DNA of 64,000 bases from Sipunculus nudus (GCA_026874595.1 CM049318.1:3905741-3969740); one strand, 5' to 3'; shown: positions 28,682 through 35,799, counted from the first letter of the stretch. A program made the numbers and translations. The notes: generated by a model not told the origin, from the letters alone.

Positions 28682-31538
28682 CATTGTTCATAAAACATGA
28701 ATATAAGTATTTAAAGCATCCTAGCGATAATCTTCTATGTTACAGAAGCGGTTATAACTAATTATTGATCAGTAACTTTGACTTCAATGATGTCTGAACG
28801 ACAGTACTAAAGAAATGTCAGAGTTACTCTAACTCTTCGAGTACAAATATCGTTTGAAGTTTAAAATTTAAATTGTTTTAAATTTTTATATTGATCTAGG
28901 GCCAGGAGCGTATGTTAAACGTGACGTCACACTGTAACATTTACAATAAGCTTGAAACCCGGTAACCTCAATTTGGTCGCCCTTCCAAACCAGCCAAGCA
29001 ATACCACAAATCTCAAGTAAAAAATTATGTAATCAGATCTGTATCTGAAGAGAAGCTCTCGAACTAATTCCACGAAACAGGACTATCGCACAAACCTAAT
29101 GAAATCAAAGTTAATGTGATTGTTTGATGTATGGTCAGTGATTTTGATTATTATATATGTATCGTTTCTTGTCCAAACTGCTGATCATACTTGTCATCTT
29201 ATTACAGCGATTAAATATCAAGCGTTTTATTAATCCCGCTAGATCTGATTAAAAGAATTGTTACATCATAAATACAGACCTTTTGATACGGCCGATGACG
29301 TCATCCTTGCTATGTGAGCTTTCAAGATGAAATTCGGTCCTCGCACGGCGTGAAAACGTGATCACAGCGACACGGGTGGCCTTCATGGAAATATCAAAGG
29401 CTTTCACTACATCTATCACGAATTTTTTCATCTTGTTAAAATTGGCGACTCCAACCGATCCAGATGTGTCAAGAAGAAAGACCAGGTCCAGGCCACTTGA
29501 GGTCTTGCAACCTTCAATGATGATCACATACACACACACACACATATATATATAGGTATTTTCTGCTAATGAGTCAGAAAATGGTTAGATTTTGACTCTT
29601 GCATCATGGTCAACTTTAATTCAGACCAAATGAAAATAAATGTGTCTTTAATGGTTTATTTTCGAAATTGCGTCTTCTTGCAAATCCAAATGTTACCAGT
29701 CACAATTTTACAATTTTAGGTGTTTGTATACATAATGTTAAATATCATACCAAATACCCCTGCAACAGCAAGAGATGTTAGTATAAAATTGTACAGGTAT
29801 AGTTCTTGGTCAGAACAATGGCAAGTATCAATGTTTTATACGTTATGTCAATTAGTATCGCTTGTTCGAGCCTGTCCAGTTTACAAATTACATCCCCATT
29901 TTCTTCCAGATACAAAAAAGGGACATCTTGATTACTAAAACTCTAATCATGCTTATTCCTTTTTTTAAATCGTTTTTCATTTTACCATTTTCTTATTTAA
30001 AAGGGGTTCTTGCCAAAGTTTGGGAATATCTGGGTGTCACTGATGCTACGTATTCCTAGTTAAACTCACAGTGGAAGGGTTTTTTGGCTCCAGGCCCTTG
30101 TTAGATCTACATGGACCTCTGTCATTTCAGAACTGAGCCTTTATCACAAGAGCTGGACCTCCGTCATTAGAAGATAGGGATCTTCATCGTTATAAGATCT
30201 GAATTTCCTTTAGAAGATCGTGGCTCACTTCATGGTATATATTGTGGATACTTTAGTAAACATATCGACCCTCGGCTTCAAATGGGTATTTGACAATCTG
30301 GATGGATTTCAATTTACATGTACCTGTTTTACTAGACTTTTGGCGTGAGTCCTGAGGTGCGGTCAACAGATTTGAGGCCGTCTTTAGTTGGGCATTTGCC
30401 TGGACGGTTTAAATTCGGCTGTCCGATTCGAGCCTTGGAGGTAATTGTACCGTTTATTTTTACCTGTTCCATTACGCTACACGCTCCACTGTGTTTATGT
30501 TTACAAACTATATTTATTGTTTAATGAAGTTCAGTGATGACACAAAAATGTAGTGTTTTCATTGATTTTACCATTACTAAATGTCCCGCTCCTAAAAAAG
30601 TCAATCTTTTGGTGAACCTCGTCTCGAAGGTCGTGGTCCCGTTAGTTAATTTCAATTGGCCTGCAGGGAGCTACGCAGCTCGCTTCACGTGTTGCAGGCC
30701 TATCTAATGTGCTTGTCTTAGCTAGAAAACTCACTATTCTCATAGTTCTTTCGTTATATGTTACAATTTAACCTGGTCCTATTTTACCTGCATACATTAT
30801 CAAGATAACCGGAGACTGCATTGTGGGTTTTGTTAATACAATCAGATTCAGACCGAAAACGTTGAATGATCTGAGATTTAATCATCTTAAATAAAATATT
30901 TCATAACAGACTCGAATGCTGTGTCAGCCGTTGCCGCCAGGTATCACTGAAGTGGTAGGAAATCCCGTATTTCTTTACAGTTTAGGGTTTTCATCAGGGG
31001 TGTCATGGAAACAAGGTACCTAGAAAATATGGCTTTGGACACTAATGGAGTCATAATAGCCATAGCTCGAAATGGGACCTGATCTCTGCGGAATAGTCTT
31101 TTTGAGTAGGATATATAACAGAAGAGAAATTCCGAGTGGTGTTTTTTATTGTTGCGCAGAGACCTCTGGTGGAGAAATATATAAACAGGCCTTATCAGGT
31201 ATGACCTATGCTGCATTCTGAAGCCTTCGTGTTTACGGTGACTCAAGATGGGAATTGGTGTACATGACGGGAGAGTGTCCGGAACCAACTGGGAAAAAGC
31301 AACACGTCAATATAAAAAAGCTATGAAAGAGGCATTATAGTAACAAGAAGCACGAAAACACATTCAACTTTTACGAATACATTTGTGTCTATGAACTGTG
31401 ATAAATAAACCAACCCAAACGTCATTCAATTTTGATTATGTTGTTATTTAAGTCCGTTTCCCCACCTGCTGTCCACTTGTTTTTTGGAGATAATTATCTA
31501 AAAAAATTATATTAATCAATAATTTCATAGAAAACCAT

Positions 31539-31591
<53 letters not shown>

Positions 31592-32542
31592 TATTATTAT
31601 TATTTTTATTATTATTTTTTTTTATCATTATTTGCCATTAATAGGTCTTCAGCTGGTTGTGAATTTTATTTCCACCTACTCAAATCCAGGTTTTGTATAT
31701 CCTCTTGAAATTTCTTGGTGTCGTTTCCCTGGTTACACAATGCAGACCAGACACGTGACTGGTCTTCAACCGATGCTGAAAAAACTGATTCTGTTTTTTC
31801 TGTTCGGAACAGCATGAACAATCTGCAAAAATATAAATATCAGTAAGGAAACTGTCAATTAAGACATCCATTAACCACATGAGCATATTCAACACATAAC
31901 GCATTGAGTACCGTGTATTTTTTTATTTTTCTTTTTATAATATATACGAACAGGAATTTTCATTTAAATTCGTTTTTAAACATCGTTTAAAAATATTTTA
32001 TTACATATACCAAACAATAAAAATTTCATACATTTTGTATAAAATATTCATAAATTCATACAAATTGCGTTTCCTGGATAGTATTACAATTATAATTCAA
32101 GACCTGTTTATTGCATGAACATTAAATACATACATAATGGCCCCTATAGAATACACATATTTCCAAGTACTTATACCTTTAATACTAAATATAATATACA
32201 ATTTACTGCAGGTTAAATATTTTCCTTAATATATCCCAATCTAACATTTCAGAAATCTAACATATCTGTTTCGCTTTTATATGTTAATATGTTCATCTGT
32301 GTTCTTATTATACTCCTTCGACTGTGATCGTACACAAACATTATACAAGTAAGGAACCATTGAAAAACAAAACATGAACAAAAATATCCATAAAGGTTTG
32401 ATCTCGGTAGATGTATAAGATTTGGCGTTGTCATGTCGCTGAACTGGATCAATTGGAACTCAAAGGAGAAGTGTCAGGTAAAGCCGATTCCAATGGATCA
32501 TACCAAGTCTCCAGCTCTGTATGTCTGTATTTATGTATATAC

Positions 32543-32582
<40 letters not shown>

Positions 32583-34438
32583 GGCTGTCTGTCTGTATAT
32601 ATGTATGTATGTATGTATGTTATATGTATATATGCATGTGTGTATGTATTTAAGTATGTATGTCTGTATATATATGACTGTCTATATAATTGACAGTGTC
32701 TGTGTTTGTTTGTATGTATGTCTGTCTGTATGTATTTATGTTTGTATGTATCTCAGTATGTCTGCCTGTCTGTCTGTATGTCCGTCTGCCTGTATGTATG
32801 TATGTATGTATGTATTTATGTATGTATGTATGCAAGTATGTTTGTATGCATGTATGTTTTTATGTCTGTCTGTTTGTATGTATGTATTTTTACGGGGTAA
32901 CATGAAAGCGGACCTAACTATCTCACTAGTGAAGCTTGCTTCTCTGGTGAAGCGACATTGGTTTGAATCCCGGATCGGCCAAATATTTTCCCCTAGGCCC
33001 TGGGCACTTTGTCTTCGTTACAAATGGGAGCTCGTCAAAAATGATTGCAAACATTGTGTCCCAGGCAATGGTGGTTTGAAGTAATTAGGCCATTACCGCC
33101 ACTTAGTTCACCAGAAGTGTGGCTCCTGGGAGAGTTAATCTTGTTCTGATAACAGAACCCGCTTATAGTAGAGGGAGTGTGTTACGGGGTGACATAAAAG
33201 CGGACCTGTCTCGTTAATGAAGCTTACTTCTCTCGTGAAGCGGTTGGAACGCCAGAATGTGCGCCACCGATATGGTTCGAATCCCGAATCGGCCCAATAT
33301 TCCCCCCCCCCCCCGAGCAATATGTTTTCGTAACAGTATGTATGTGTGTCTGTCTATGTGCTGATGACGTCATACCTTGAACCGATCAGAGAGTGAAGCG
33401 GGTCCCTCAGATCACTCCACTTTGTTTTGGACCAGTCAATATTAAAGGTATTTTTGATATCATTAAAGTAAGGTTCTAAGACGCTCTTCGCTGCTTTAGA
33501 CTTTGTTGTTTTATATTTTTCCTCGCAAACCTGGAATAAATAAAATTGAATAAAATAAACCTAAGCACGCTTATTACACAGATGATTCACCGGCGGGGTC
33601 AAGTTTTGAAGACTCAAGCGTTAGAGTTAAACAACGTATAGTAAAGAAAGGAAATACAAAACATTGGGTATGATGAATTTCTCCCAAGCCTTCAAACAGA
33701 GAGCGAAATTAAACCATTGTTATAGCGTCTGGGATAGAAACAGGCAGGACGGAAATAGGCAGGTCACGGACGCGCCTCTTTTTTTACCCAAAGGTTAAGT
33801 AAACCCACTCCACGTGAGTTTGTTGTGTGGAGGATTTCATCAAGATCCAAGACTTTGTCCTGATTTATTTGGCTGCTACACATTACGAACATCATTGACT
33901 AAAATTTATCTACAATTCAGATCTAGTAAAGCATATTTTTATTCTCTGCTGAAAATTTGGGACTGACAGTGGCAGAAATACTGTGCTTTTTCTGAGGTCT
34001 ACAATTTTTAGTCACAGGGGATTTCCAAGTGAGTGACGTCATTGTCGAGTTGACAGTGCCCATAGATATGCCAATAGTTTTGAACAAATCACACAACCGC
34101 ATGTTTTTTAGTAGAAAATAGATAGAAAAAAAAGTTTTTCCTCAGGAATTGGGCTCATTTATTATAAGATCTTTATTAATATGTTTCTCATATATAGGCA
34201 ATTATGTTATATGATAATAAAATTAGATTTGGAATACGTTTGCTTGATCTGAGAAGTGAAAAAAAGTGGCATTCTGGGTCTATTTCACAGGCATTCTCGT
34301 ACAACTTTTTCGGCTCGGCCAAGGTGTTGCAGCCCCCCCCCCCCCCCGTTTTTTTTTCTCCAAAGTCCTCTATCACTCCTTGAATGTCTACAGATACGTC
34401 AGAGTAGCTATAACTCCACCAAAACTCTCGATGAGGAA

Positions 34439-34505
<67 letters not shown>

Positions 34506-35540
34506 ACGCTTACCAGTAACATTTCAATTAACAAACACCAAGAGAGAGCATTCCTCCGCCGGCATTCTAGTTCATTTAGTTCAGCAGCAGCCGAATATTA
34601 TTGGGATCCTTTTTCAAACTTTAAATGCAGAAGAAATATTAATTAAAAGCGAAAATAAACGTGTGTCAAAGATCACAAACAAATCGGCGGTGACATCACA
34701 GGTTTACTCCAGACTAAAGATCACTCTTATACACATTTTTGTCGGAGGTATGTTTCTACCTCTTCAAAAATTGTAAAAGTCGGGCGTCTTTTACCCAACT
34801 GATGTAGTCCGAACAATTTAAAAAAAAAACTTTATTTTTAACAATGTAAACTTGTGTAGCTATGTCAGTTTTGTGTGAAATAATGTCAAATGAATTTAAA
34901 TGCTTTTAGTTGAGTTTAGTTTTGTGGATCATGGATGCCGTGTATAAATGGGTGGTATGTTTCCTTCATACATGTTTGTCCATGTTGATGATTCCGAAAA
35001 TGTATATAAGACAATCGTGACGTCACAAAGACATCACTAAGGTCATCACTACGAATGGCAAATTTGGTTCTCCTGTCCGGTGATAACATGTGGCAATCAT
35101 GATAAACTATTTTGATTCAGAACTAATTCAGGCCAATGTGAGAGACGTGCAAAAAATTACTGCGACATTTGAGCTTATTTTTTTTAATTATGGCTGATTG
35201 TGTTCATCTGTTATAGTGATTAAGGAACACGGAAAATAATGTTTAATAATGTTTAATGACTCACGTTCCATATGCCACCGTTATTCCCGGCTTTGTAGGT
35301 TTCTGGTGAAGTTCCATCTTTTGTTTCCACATAAGCTAATCTCCTGAAGAAAAGTCGGTCGTCAGGGAAGATGCACGTGTAGTCAAGGAGATCCACCACT
35401 TCCTCGACAATAGTTGATCCCTTGCCCTCATTGATTTCGGTGTAATCGACGGCCACGCTGGACGTTTGATTTAACTGAAGTGCAGAAACTGGATCAGCCA
35501 GCAAGGCCGATGCGAATAAACCCACCAGTAACCACCGCAT
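16..35540 (-). CDS. Gene A: secreted lysozyme-like / VWA / multi-EGF protein (27 coding exons seen, 3' end outside window)
   Basis: Coding exons, 5' to 3': 35540-35265, 33530-33376, 31822-31680, 29511-29280, 28281-28058, 27024-26902, 26068-25968, 25041-24846, then EGF exons 24522-24409, 21177-21055, 20653-20543, 20293-20180, 19428-19318, 18499-18389, 15864-15751, 13748-13629, 12720-12607, 12376-12254, 9528-9418, 8308-8198, 6961-6848, 5426-5310, 3603-3484, 2915-2799, 1643-1533, 1011-901, 129-16. Every junction keeps the frame, giving 3631 coding bases (1210 residues plus one base). Domains: signal peptide 1-20, lysozyme-like region about 46-190, VWA about 192-384, unknown domain about 385-483, then 19 EGFs. 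All introns are GT-AG except one GC-AG. The final EGF exon ends at a good donor, so the protein continues beyond position 1. Automated pipelines would probably label it Notch-like or fibropellin-like. Secretion and an adhesive role are inferred from the domains. Confidence 0.85.
901..1011 (-). CDS. Gene A EGF-like module 18
   Basis: 111 bp, phase 1-1, donor [20 protein letters not shown], then [15 protein letters not shown]. The 5' intron (1012-1532) has a poly-A stretch near 1363-1380, otherwise nothing. Confidence 0.9.
1533..1643 (-). CDS. Gene A EGF-like module 17
   Basis: 111 bp, phase 1-1, donor [20 protein letters not shown] with an O-glucose consensus, then [10 protein letters not shown]. 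The 1.2-kb 5' intron (1644-2798) is AT-rich and shows nothing recognised. Confidence 0.9.
2799..2915 (-). CDS. Gene A EGF-like module 16
   Basis: 117 bp, phase 1-1, donor [20 protein letters not shown], then [18 protein letters not shown] and a final Cys. The 5' intron (2916-3483) shows nothing recognised. Confidence 0.9.
3484..3603 (-). CDS. Gene A EGF-like module 15
   Basis: 120 bp, phase 1-1, donor [21 protein letters not shown] with an O-glucose consensus, an Asn/Gly-rich loop (NSNNGGLSY), then [10 protein letters not shown]. The 1.7-kb 5' intron (3604-5309) has a CA array near 4783-4812 and a poly-C run near 4891-4912. Confidence 0.9.
5310..5426 (-). CDS. Gene A EGF-like module 14
   Basis: 117 bp, phase 1-1, donor [20 protein letters not shown], a long middle loop with SSPGYSC, then [10 protein letters not shown]. 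It follows a CPPxYTG module, as module 8 does. The 1.4-kb 5' intron (5427-6847) holds a two-copy repeat of about 35 bp at 6443-6513, otherwise nothing. Confidence 0.9.
6848..6961 (-). CDS. Gene A EGF-like module 13 (CPPxYTG class)
   Basis: 114 bp, phase 1-1, donor [21 protein letters not shown] with an O-fucose consensus and [10 protein letters not shown]. The 5' intron (6962-8197) has a dispersed repeat (7525-7740) and a 48-bp AT array (8052-8099). Confidence 0.92.
7525..7740 (+). repeat. Dispersed repeat family D, copy 1
   Basis: Shares GGTCCCTCCGATTGCAAAA, CATCGATTTC, a T-rich stretch and TTTTTGACCTTGAC with copies at 13.9, 14.5, 48.4 and 63.6 kb. The open frames across it are not genes. 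Confidence 0.5.
8052..8099. repeat. (AT)n microsatellite
   Basis: 48 bp of pure AT dinucleotide in a gene A intron. Confidence 0.97.
8198..8308 (-). CDS. Gene A EGF-like module 12
   Basis: 111 bp, phase 1-1. [14 protein letters not shown] with an O-glucose consensus, then [15 protein letters not shown]. The 5' intron (8309-9417) contains a MITE-like fragment at 8640-8720 rich in TTCGCGAA-type words and a small dispersed fragment at 9165-9240. Confidence 0.9.
8640..8725. mobile_element. Fragment of a TCGCGAA-rich MITE family
   Basis: Contains TTTTCGCAAAATCGCGAATT and ACCACCACGAAC, resembling the ends of the segment at 54420-54900. Only a fragment, with limits uncertain. Confidence 0.35.
9418..9528 (-). 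CDS. Gene A EGF-like module 11
   Basis: 111 bp, phase 1-1, donor [20 protein letters not shown], then [15 protein letters not shown]. The 5' intron (9529-12253) contains the nested solo LTR at 9582-11577. Confidence 0.9.
9620..9952. mobile_element. Harbinger-type MITE nested in solo LTR copy 1
   Basis: 333 bp bounded by GGCCAAAA and TTTTGGCC with imperfect inverted repeats of about 35 bp that include GGTATGGTTCTCAGGCAC. It is flanked by a TTA duplication (9617-9619 and 9953-9955). A 3-bp TWA target and GGC-type ends are typical of PIF/Harbinger elements. It has no coding capacity. Confidence 0.8.
10631..11439 (-). mobile_element. 5'-truncated LINE fragment (reverse transcriptase remnant) nested in solo LTR copy 1
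   Basis: On the minus strand the frame reads [16 protein letters not shown], then GIP followed by a stop where the usual Q of PQGTVLGP should be, then [11 protein letters not shown] with the catalytic YADD and [12 protein letters not shown]. At least two frame breaks follow. The 3' end is an AAATAAAT tail at 10635-10650. The element is dead. Its edges are inferred from the uninterrupted LTR copy 2. Confidence 0.8.
12254..12376 (-). CDS. Gene A EGF-like module 10 (GC donor)
   Basis: 123 bp, phase 1-1. [15 protein letters not shown] with an O-glucose consensus, a long middle loop ([11 protein letters not shown]) and [10 protein letters not shown]. The exon must end at 12254 to keep phase 1. 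The donor there is GCAAGT, a non-canonical GC-AG intron. The nearest GT is four bases further and would give phase 2. The 5' intron is only 230 bp. Confidence 0.87.
12607..12720 (-). CDS. Gene A EGF-like module 9
   Basis: 114 bp, phase 1-1. Both O-glucose (CESNPC) and O-fucose (CVNGGTC) sites, end [10 protein letters not shown]. The 5' intron (12721-13628) contains a run of related TCGAGATATC-like words at 12810-12915, otherwise nothing. Confidence 0.9.
13629..13748 (-). CDS. Gene A EGF-like module 8
   Basis: 120 bp, phase 1-1, donor [21 protein letters not shown] with an O-fucose consensus, a longer middle loop (NEYDAGYTC) and [10 protein letters not shown]. The 2.0-kb 5' intron (13749-15750) contains two copies of a dispersed repeat. 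Confidence 0.92.
13830..14205 (+). repeat. Dispersed repeat family D, copy 2
   Basis: Starts after a poly-C run. Contains CCATCGGTTTCAG, TATGGCTGATTTTCAATAGC, GATTTGCACCTGATATCTG, TTTTGACTTTGGCC and a shared GGGAGCTTCCAG ending. It is similar in order to the copy at 48325. Confidence 0.55.
14445..14600 (+). repeat. Dispersed repeat family D, copy 3 (partial)
   Basis: GATTTGCACCTGATATTTAA, a TTTGACATTATT stretch and TCATACACTCCAAAGCGGAG match the corresponding part of the copy at 63500-63735. Confidence 0.5.
15751..15864 (-). CDS. Gene A EGF-like module 7 (CPPxYTG class)
   Basis: 114 bp, phase 1-1. Carries both O-glucose (CLSHPC) and O-fucose (CVNGGTC) consensus sites and the [10 protein letters not shown] ending shared with modules 13 and 19. 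The 2.5-kb intron on its 5' side (15865-18388) holds a foldback element and two tandem arrays. Confidence 0.92.
16357..16964. mobile_element. GC-rich foldback element with long terminal inverted repeats
   Basis: The first ~60 bases (TGGGGCTGTCCCACTTAGGC onward) are repeated inverted at the far end (ending GCCTAAGTGGAACAGCCCCA). The interior is full of GGCGAC and CTACGAC words in both orientations and is strikingly GC-rich against an AT-rich intron. A target duplication is not clear. The open frames inside (for example 16571-17023 on the minus strand) come from the repeats and are not genes. Confidence 0.75.
17449..17590. repeat. Tandem repeat, three copies of 51 bp
   Basis: Units start TTAGAGGTCTAATACTTAAC at 17450, 17501 and 17552 and end AAGTCTTC. 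They are nearly identical. Confidence 0.88.
18097..18370. repeat. Tandem repeat, about six copies of ~45 bp
   Basis: Units carry CACTCTAAACACTGTGTCTA and GAGGTACAAGTTGAGGCTTA in turn. The array ends 18 bp before the donor side of gene A module 6. Confidence 0.82.
18389..18499 (-). CDS. Gene A EGF-like module 6
   Basis: 111 bp, phase 1-1, donor GTAAGT. Begins [14 protein letters not shown] and ends [10 protein letters not shown]. The 5' intron (18500-19317) contains a short dispersed-repeat fragment near 19110-19275 (GGAACCTGTC followed by AGACCAC repeats) that resembles 9165-9240. Confidence 0.9.
19318..19428 (-). CDS. Gene A EGF-like module 5
   Basis: 111 bp, phase 1-1, donor GTGACG. Six cysteines, O-glucose consensus CQSSPC, a serine-rich middle loop (SSSRSGY), end [10 protein letters not shown]. 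The 0.75-kb intron on its 5' side (19429-20179) shows nothing recognised. Confidence 0.9.
   Translation of the reverse strand, partial: SKTTANPRRASSDSAVVAGAVITVFVTPDIRAQTAT
20180..20293 (-). CDS. Gene A EGF-like module 4
   Basis: 114 bp, phase 1-1, donor GTATGT. Six cysteines. CMNSGTC fits the O-fucose consensus, and the C-terminal loop is [10 protein letters not shown]. The 249-bp intron on the 5' side is the second shortest here and holds nothing. Confidence 0.9.
20543..20653 (-). CDS. Gene A EGF-like module 3 (calcium-binding type, seven cysteines)
   Basis: 111 bp, phase 1-1. The start reads D-INMC after the split codon, and [10 protein letters not shown] fits the Asp/Asn beta-hydroxylation pattern C-x-N-x4-Y-x-C, so a calcium-binding EGF is likely. 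An extra cysteine sits between Cys3 and Cys4. O-glucose consensus CASDPC is present. The 0.4-kb intron 5' of it (20654-21054) is unremarkable. Confidence 0.9.
21055..21177 (-). CDS. Gene A EGF-like module 2 (divergent)
   Basis: 123 bp, phase 1-1. The first loop is longer than usual: [15 protein letters not shown] has six residues between Cys1 and Cys2. It ends [14 protein letters not shown]. The 3.2-kb intron on its 5' side (21178-24408) carries an inverted-repeat element at 22586-23635 and otherwise nothing recognised. Confidence 0.85.
22586..23635. mobile_element. Large inverted-repeat (snapback) element
   Basis: The left arm 22586-23076 and right arm 23377-23635 are inverted copies. Shared words include GATATCGGTGACGTA/GATATCGGTGACATG-like starts, TAGACTGGTACC, GCTCTATTATGGC, ACAACGCCATCTT and ACTCCAGTATG. 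The arms are about 256-259 bp once a 233-bp insert in the left arm is removed. The loop is about 300 bp. No transposase is seen. Confidence 0.72.
22725..22957. mobile_element. MITE nested in the left arm of the snapback element
   Basis: Terminal inverted repeats GTGGTTGCCCCAGCAAT and ATTGCTGGGGCAACCAC. The right arm of the host element lacks this segment, which supports a later insertion. No coding capacity. The exact target duplication was not resolved. Confidence 0.68.
24409..24522 (-). CDS. Gene A EGF-like module 1
   Basis: 114 bp, phase 1-1, acceptor TTTTTTTAAG, donor GTAAGG. Six cysteines in EGF spacing ([14 protein letters not shown], then [14 protein letters not shown]). It has no O-glucose or O-fucose consensus. 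The sequence is more basic than later modules. The split Val codon joins it directly to the unknown domain. Confidence 0.88.
24846..25041 (-). CDS. Gene A coding exon 8: unrecognised domain after VWA, part 2
   Basis: 196 bp, phase 0 in, phase 1 out, acceptor TTTCAACAG, donor GTATAG. Encodes 65 residues without cysteine, starting [15 protein letters not shown] and containing [18 protein letters not shown] and [10 protein letters not shown]. The strand-rich composition and its place between VWA and EGF suggest a small beta-sandwich spacer. Function unknown. Introns on both sides (24523-24845 and 25042-25967) show nothing recognised. Confidence 0.82.
25968..26068 (-). CDS. Gene A coding exon 7: unrecognised domain after VWA, part 1
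   Basis: 101 bp, phase 1 in, phase 0 out, acceptor TATATAG, donor GTAACG. Encodes 34 residues beginning [14 protein letters not shown], with one Cys ([12 protein letters not shown]). It looks like alternating beta strands. I do not recognise the domain. The phase 0 exit is unusual in this otherwise phase-1 region and matches the phase 0 entry of the next exon. Confidence 0.8.
26902..27024 (-). CDS. Gene A coding exon 6: end of VWA domain
   Basis: 123 bp, phase 1 in and out. Encodes the last VWA helices: LRTIASKP, a leucine-rich strand, then [19 protein letters not shown], which matches the usual VWA ending of a strand, an aromatic and an amphipathic helix. Donor GTAATT is somewhat weak. The intron to the next exon (26069-26901) shows nothing recognised. 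Confidence 0.88.
28058..28281 (-). CDS. Gene A coding exon 5: C-terminal core of VWA domain
   Basis: 224 bp, phase 2 in, phase 1 out, acceptor TTTCAG, donor GTAAGT. Contains the threonine MIDAS loop (GTTYTHKAL), a basic loop, the strand [11 protein letters not shown] whose Asp is the third MIDAS element, and [11 protein letters not shown]. All metal-coordinating positions expected of a VWA domain are present across exons 4 and 5, so divalent-cation-dependent ligand binding is plausible. The next intron (27025-28057) shows nothing recognised. Confidence 0.93.
28602..28679. repeat. (AT)n microsatellite
   Basis: 78 bp of pure AT dinucleotide, 320 bp upstream of gene A coding exon 5. Confidence 0.97.
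29280..29511 (-). CDS. Gene A coding exon 4: N-terminal half of VWA domain
   Basis: 232 bp, phase 1 in, phase 2 out. Encodes the classic start of a VWA domain: a hydrophobic strand running into DTSGSVG (MIDAS motif DxSxS), a helix with [16 protein letters not shown], then [18 protein letters not shown]. The donor GTCTGT is weaker than its neighbours. The intron that follows (28282-29279) holds a 78-bp AT array. Confidence 0.93.
30658..30704. other. Perfect-ended hairpin
   Basis: GGCCTGCA and TGCAGGCC frame a second pair, GAGCT/AGCTC, in the intron after gene A coding exon 3. It may be a remnant of a small mobile element. Confidence 0.35.
31541..31620. repeat. (AAT)n/(ATT)n array
   Basis: About 50 bp of AAT followed directly by ATT repeats, which makes a self-complementary hairpin 60 bp downstream of gene A coding exon 3. 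Confidence 0.95.
31680..31822 (-). CDS. Gene A coding exon 3: end of lysozyme-like domain and linker to VWA
   Basis: 143 bp, phase 2 in, phase 1 out, acceptor TTTTTGCAG, donor GTAGGT. The split Arg codon joins exon 2 to give [13 protein letters not shown]. It continues through [14 protein letters not shown] and ends NLDL before the VWA exon. The frame was fixed by the neighbours: only this frame is open and only this donor gives the phase needed by exon 29511-29280. The next intron (29512-31679, 2.2 kb) shows an AAT/ATT array near 31541 and a GGCCTGCA hairpin at 30658-30704, otherwise nothing recognised. Confidence 0.82.
32547..32890. repeat. AT array followed by TATG/TCTG tetranucleotide array
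   Basis: 34 bp of AT, then about 300 bp of TATG and TCTG words. Open frames in all directions here (CVYVC-type peptides) are repeat translations. Confidence 0.95.
32890..33085 (+). mobile_element. tRNA-derived SINE-like repeat, copy 1
   Basis: Begins ACGGGGTAACATGAAAGCGG and contains GGTTTGAATCCCGGATC, close to a Pol III B box (GGTTCGANNCC). It matches copy 2 at 33181 in the first ~100 bases. It lies in a gene A intron. No tRNA cloverleaf was confirmed. Confidence 0.5.
33181..33335 (+). mobile_element. tRNA-derived SINE-like repeat, copy 2
   Basis: Begins TTACGGGGTGACATAAAAGC and contains GGTTCGAATCCCGAATC, an almost perfect B box. A poly-C run follows at 33302. It is a close relative of copy 1, 290 bp away, so a local duplication or paired insertion is likely. 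Confidence 0.5.
33376..33530 (-). CDS. Gene A coding exon 2: lysozyme-like domain, middle part
   Basis: 155 bp, phase 0 in, phase 2 out, acceptor TTCCAG, donor GTATGA. It encodes about 51 residues including a helix-like stretch ([18 protein letters not shown]) and the motif [14 protein letters not shown]. The pattern IDW-x4-W-x-DLR-x-PL is what I would expect in the second half of this metazoan lysozyme-like module, based on recalled family shape and not a search. The next intron (31823-33375) contains AT and TATG microsatellites and two SINE-like pieces. Confidence 0.85.
34442..34501. repeat. (AT)n microsatellite
   Basis: 60 bp of AT in the intron after gene A coding exon 1. A poly-C/poly-T run lies at 34331-34358. 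Confidence 0.97.
35265..35540 (-). CDS. Gene A coding exon 1: signal peptide and start of lysozyme-like domain
   Basis: 92 codons from ATG at 35540. Residues 1-20 ([20 protein letters not shown]) form a typical signal peptide with likely cleavage after VSA. I chose this ATG because a splice acceptor (TTTTCCAG) lies 10 bases upstream, placing the start in the second exon behind a 5' UTR intron, and because the -3 base is A. An in-frame ATG at 35612 would lie inside that intron. Residues 62-92 hold [11 protein letters not shown] with Glu72, then GGIWN at the exon end. This resembles the catalytic-Glu helix followed by a G-[IL]-[MW]-Q-[VI] strand in lysozyme/SLT-like folds. Ends in phase 0 at GTGAGT. 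The 1.7-kb intron downstream (33531-35264) holds an AT array and a poly-C run, otherwise nothing recognised. Confidence 0.85.
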
Positions 35541-35799
35541 TATTGATGCCTGGAAAAGACATATTTTTTTTGGAGTGCTTTCACCCTTCATCCAGAGGTT
35601 GTTGCCACTCAAAACAAAACTCTTCCAGTTAGGCTCTGTGGTAGGGCCGGGGCTACTTATTTAAGTTGTCAAACGTAAGCCTTTTTTTAGAAATACTAAT
35701 AACTTTTACAATTTTGTATCATGACTCATAGAATTATCACAATATTTTTCATATTTCATATTTCATATTAAACTGGTTTTAGTCGCCTTTAATGTTAAG

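Noticed and set aside
32521-33084. Open frame of 187 codons with YIYIY and CVYVC-type sequence
   Set aside because: It is a translation of AT and TATG/TCTG microsatellites running into a SINE-like repeat.
35541-35612. Upstream in-frame ATG at 35612 as the start of gene A
   Set aside because: A good splice acceptor lies between it and ATG 35540, and only the latter directly precedes the signal peptide.
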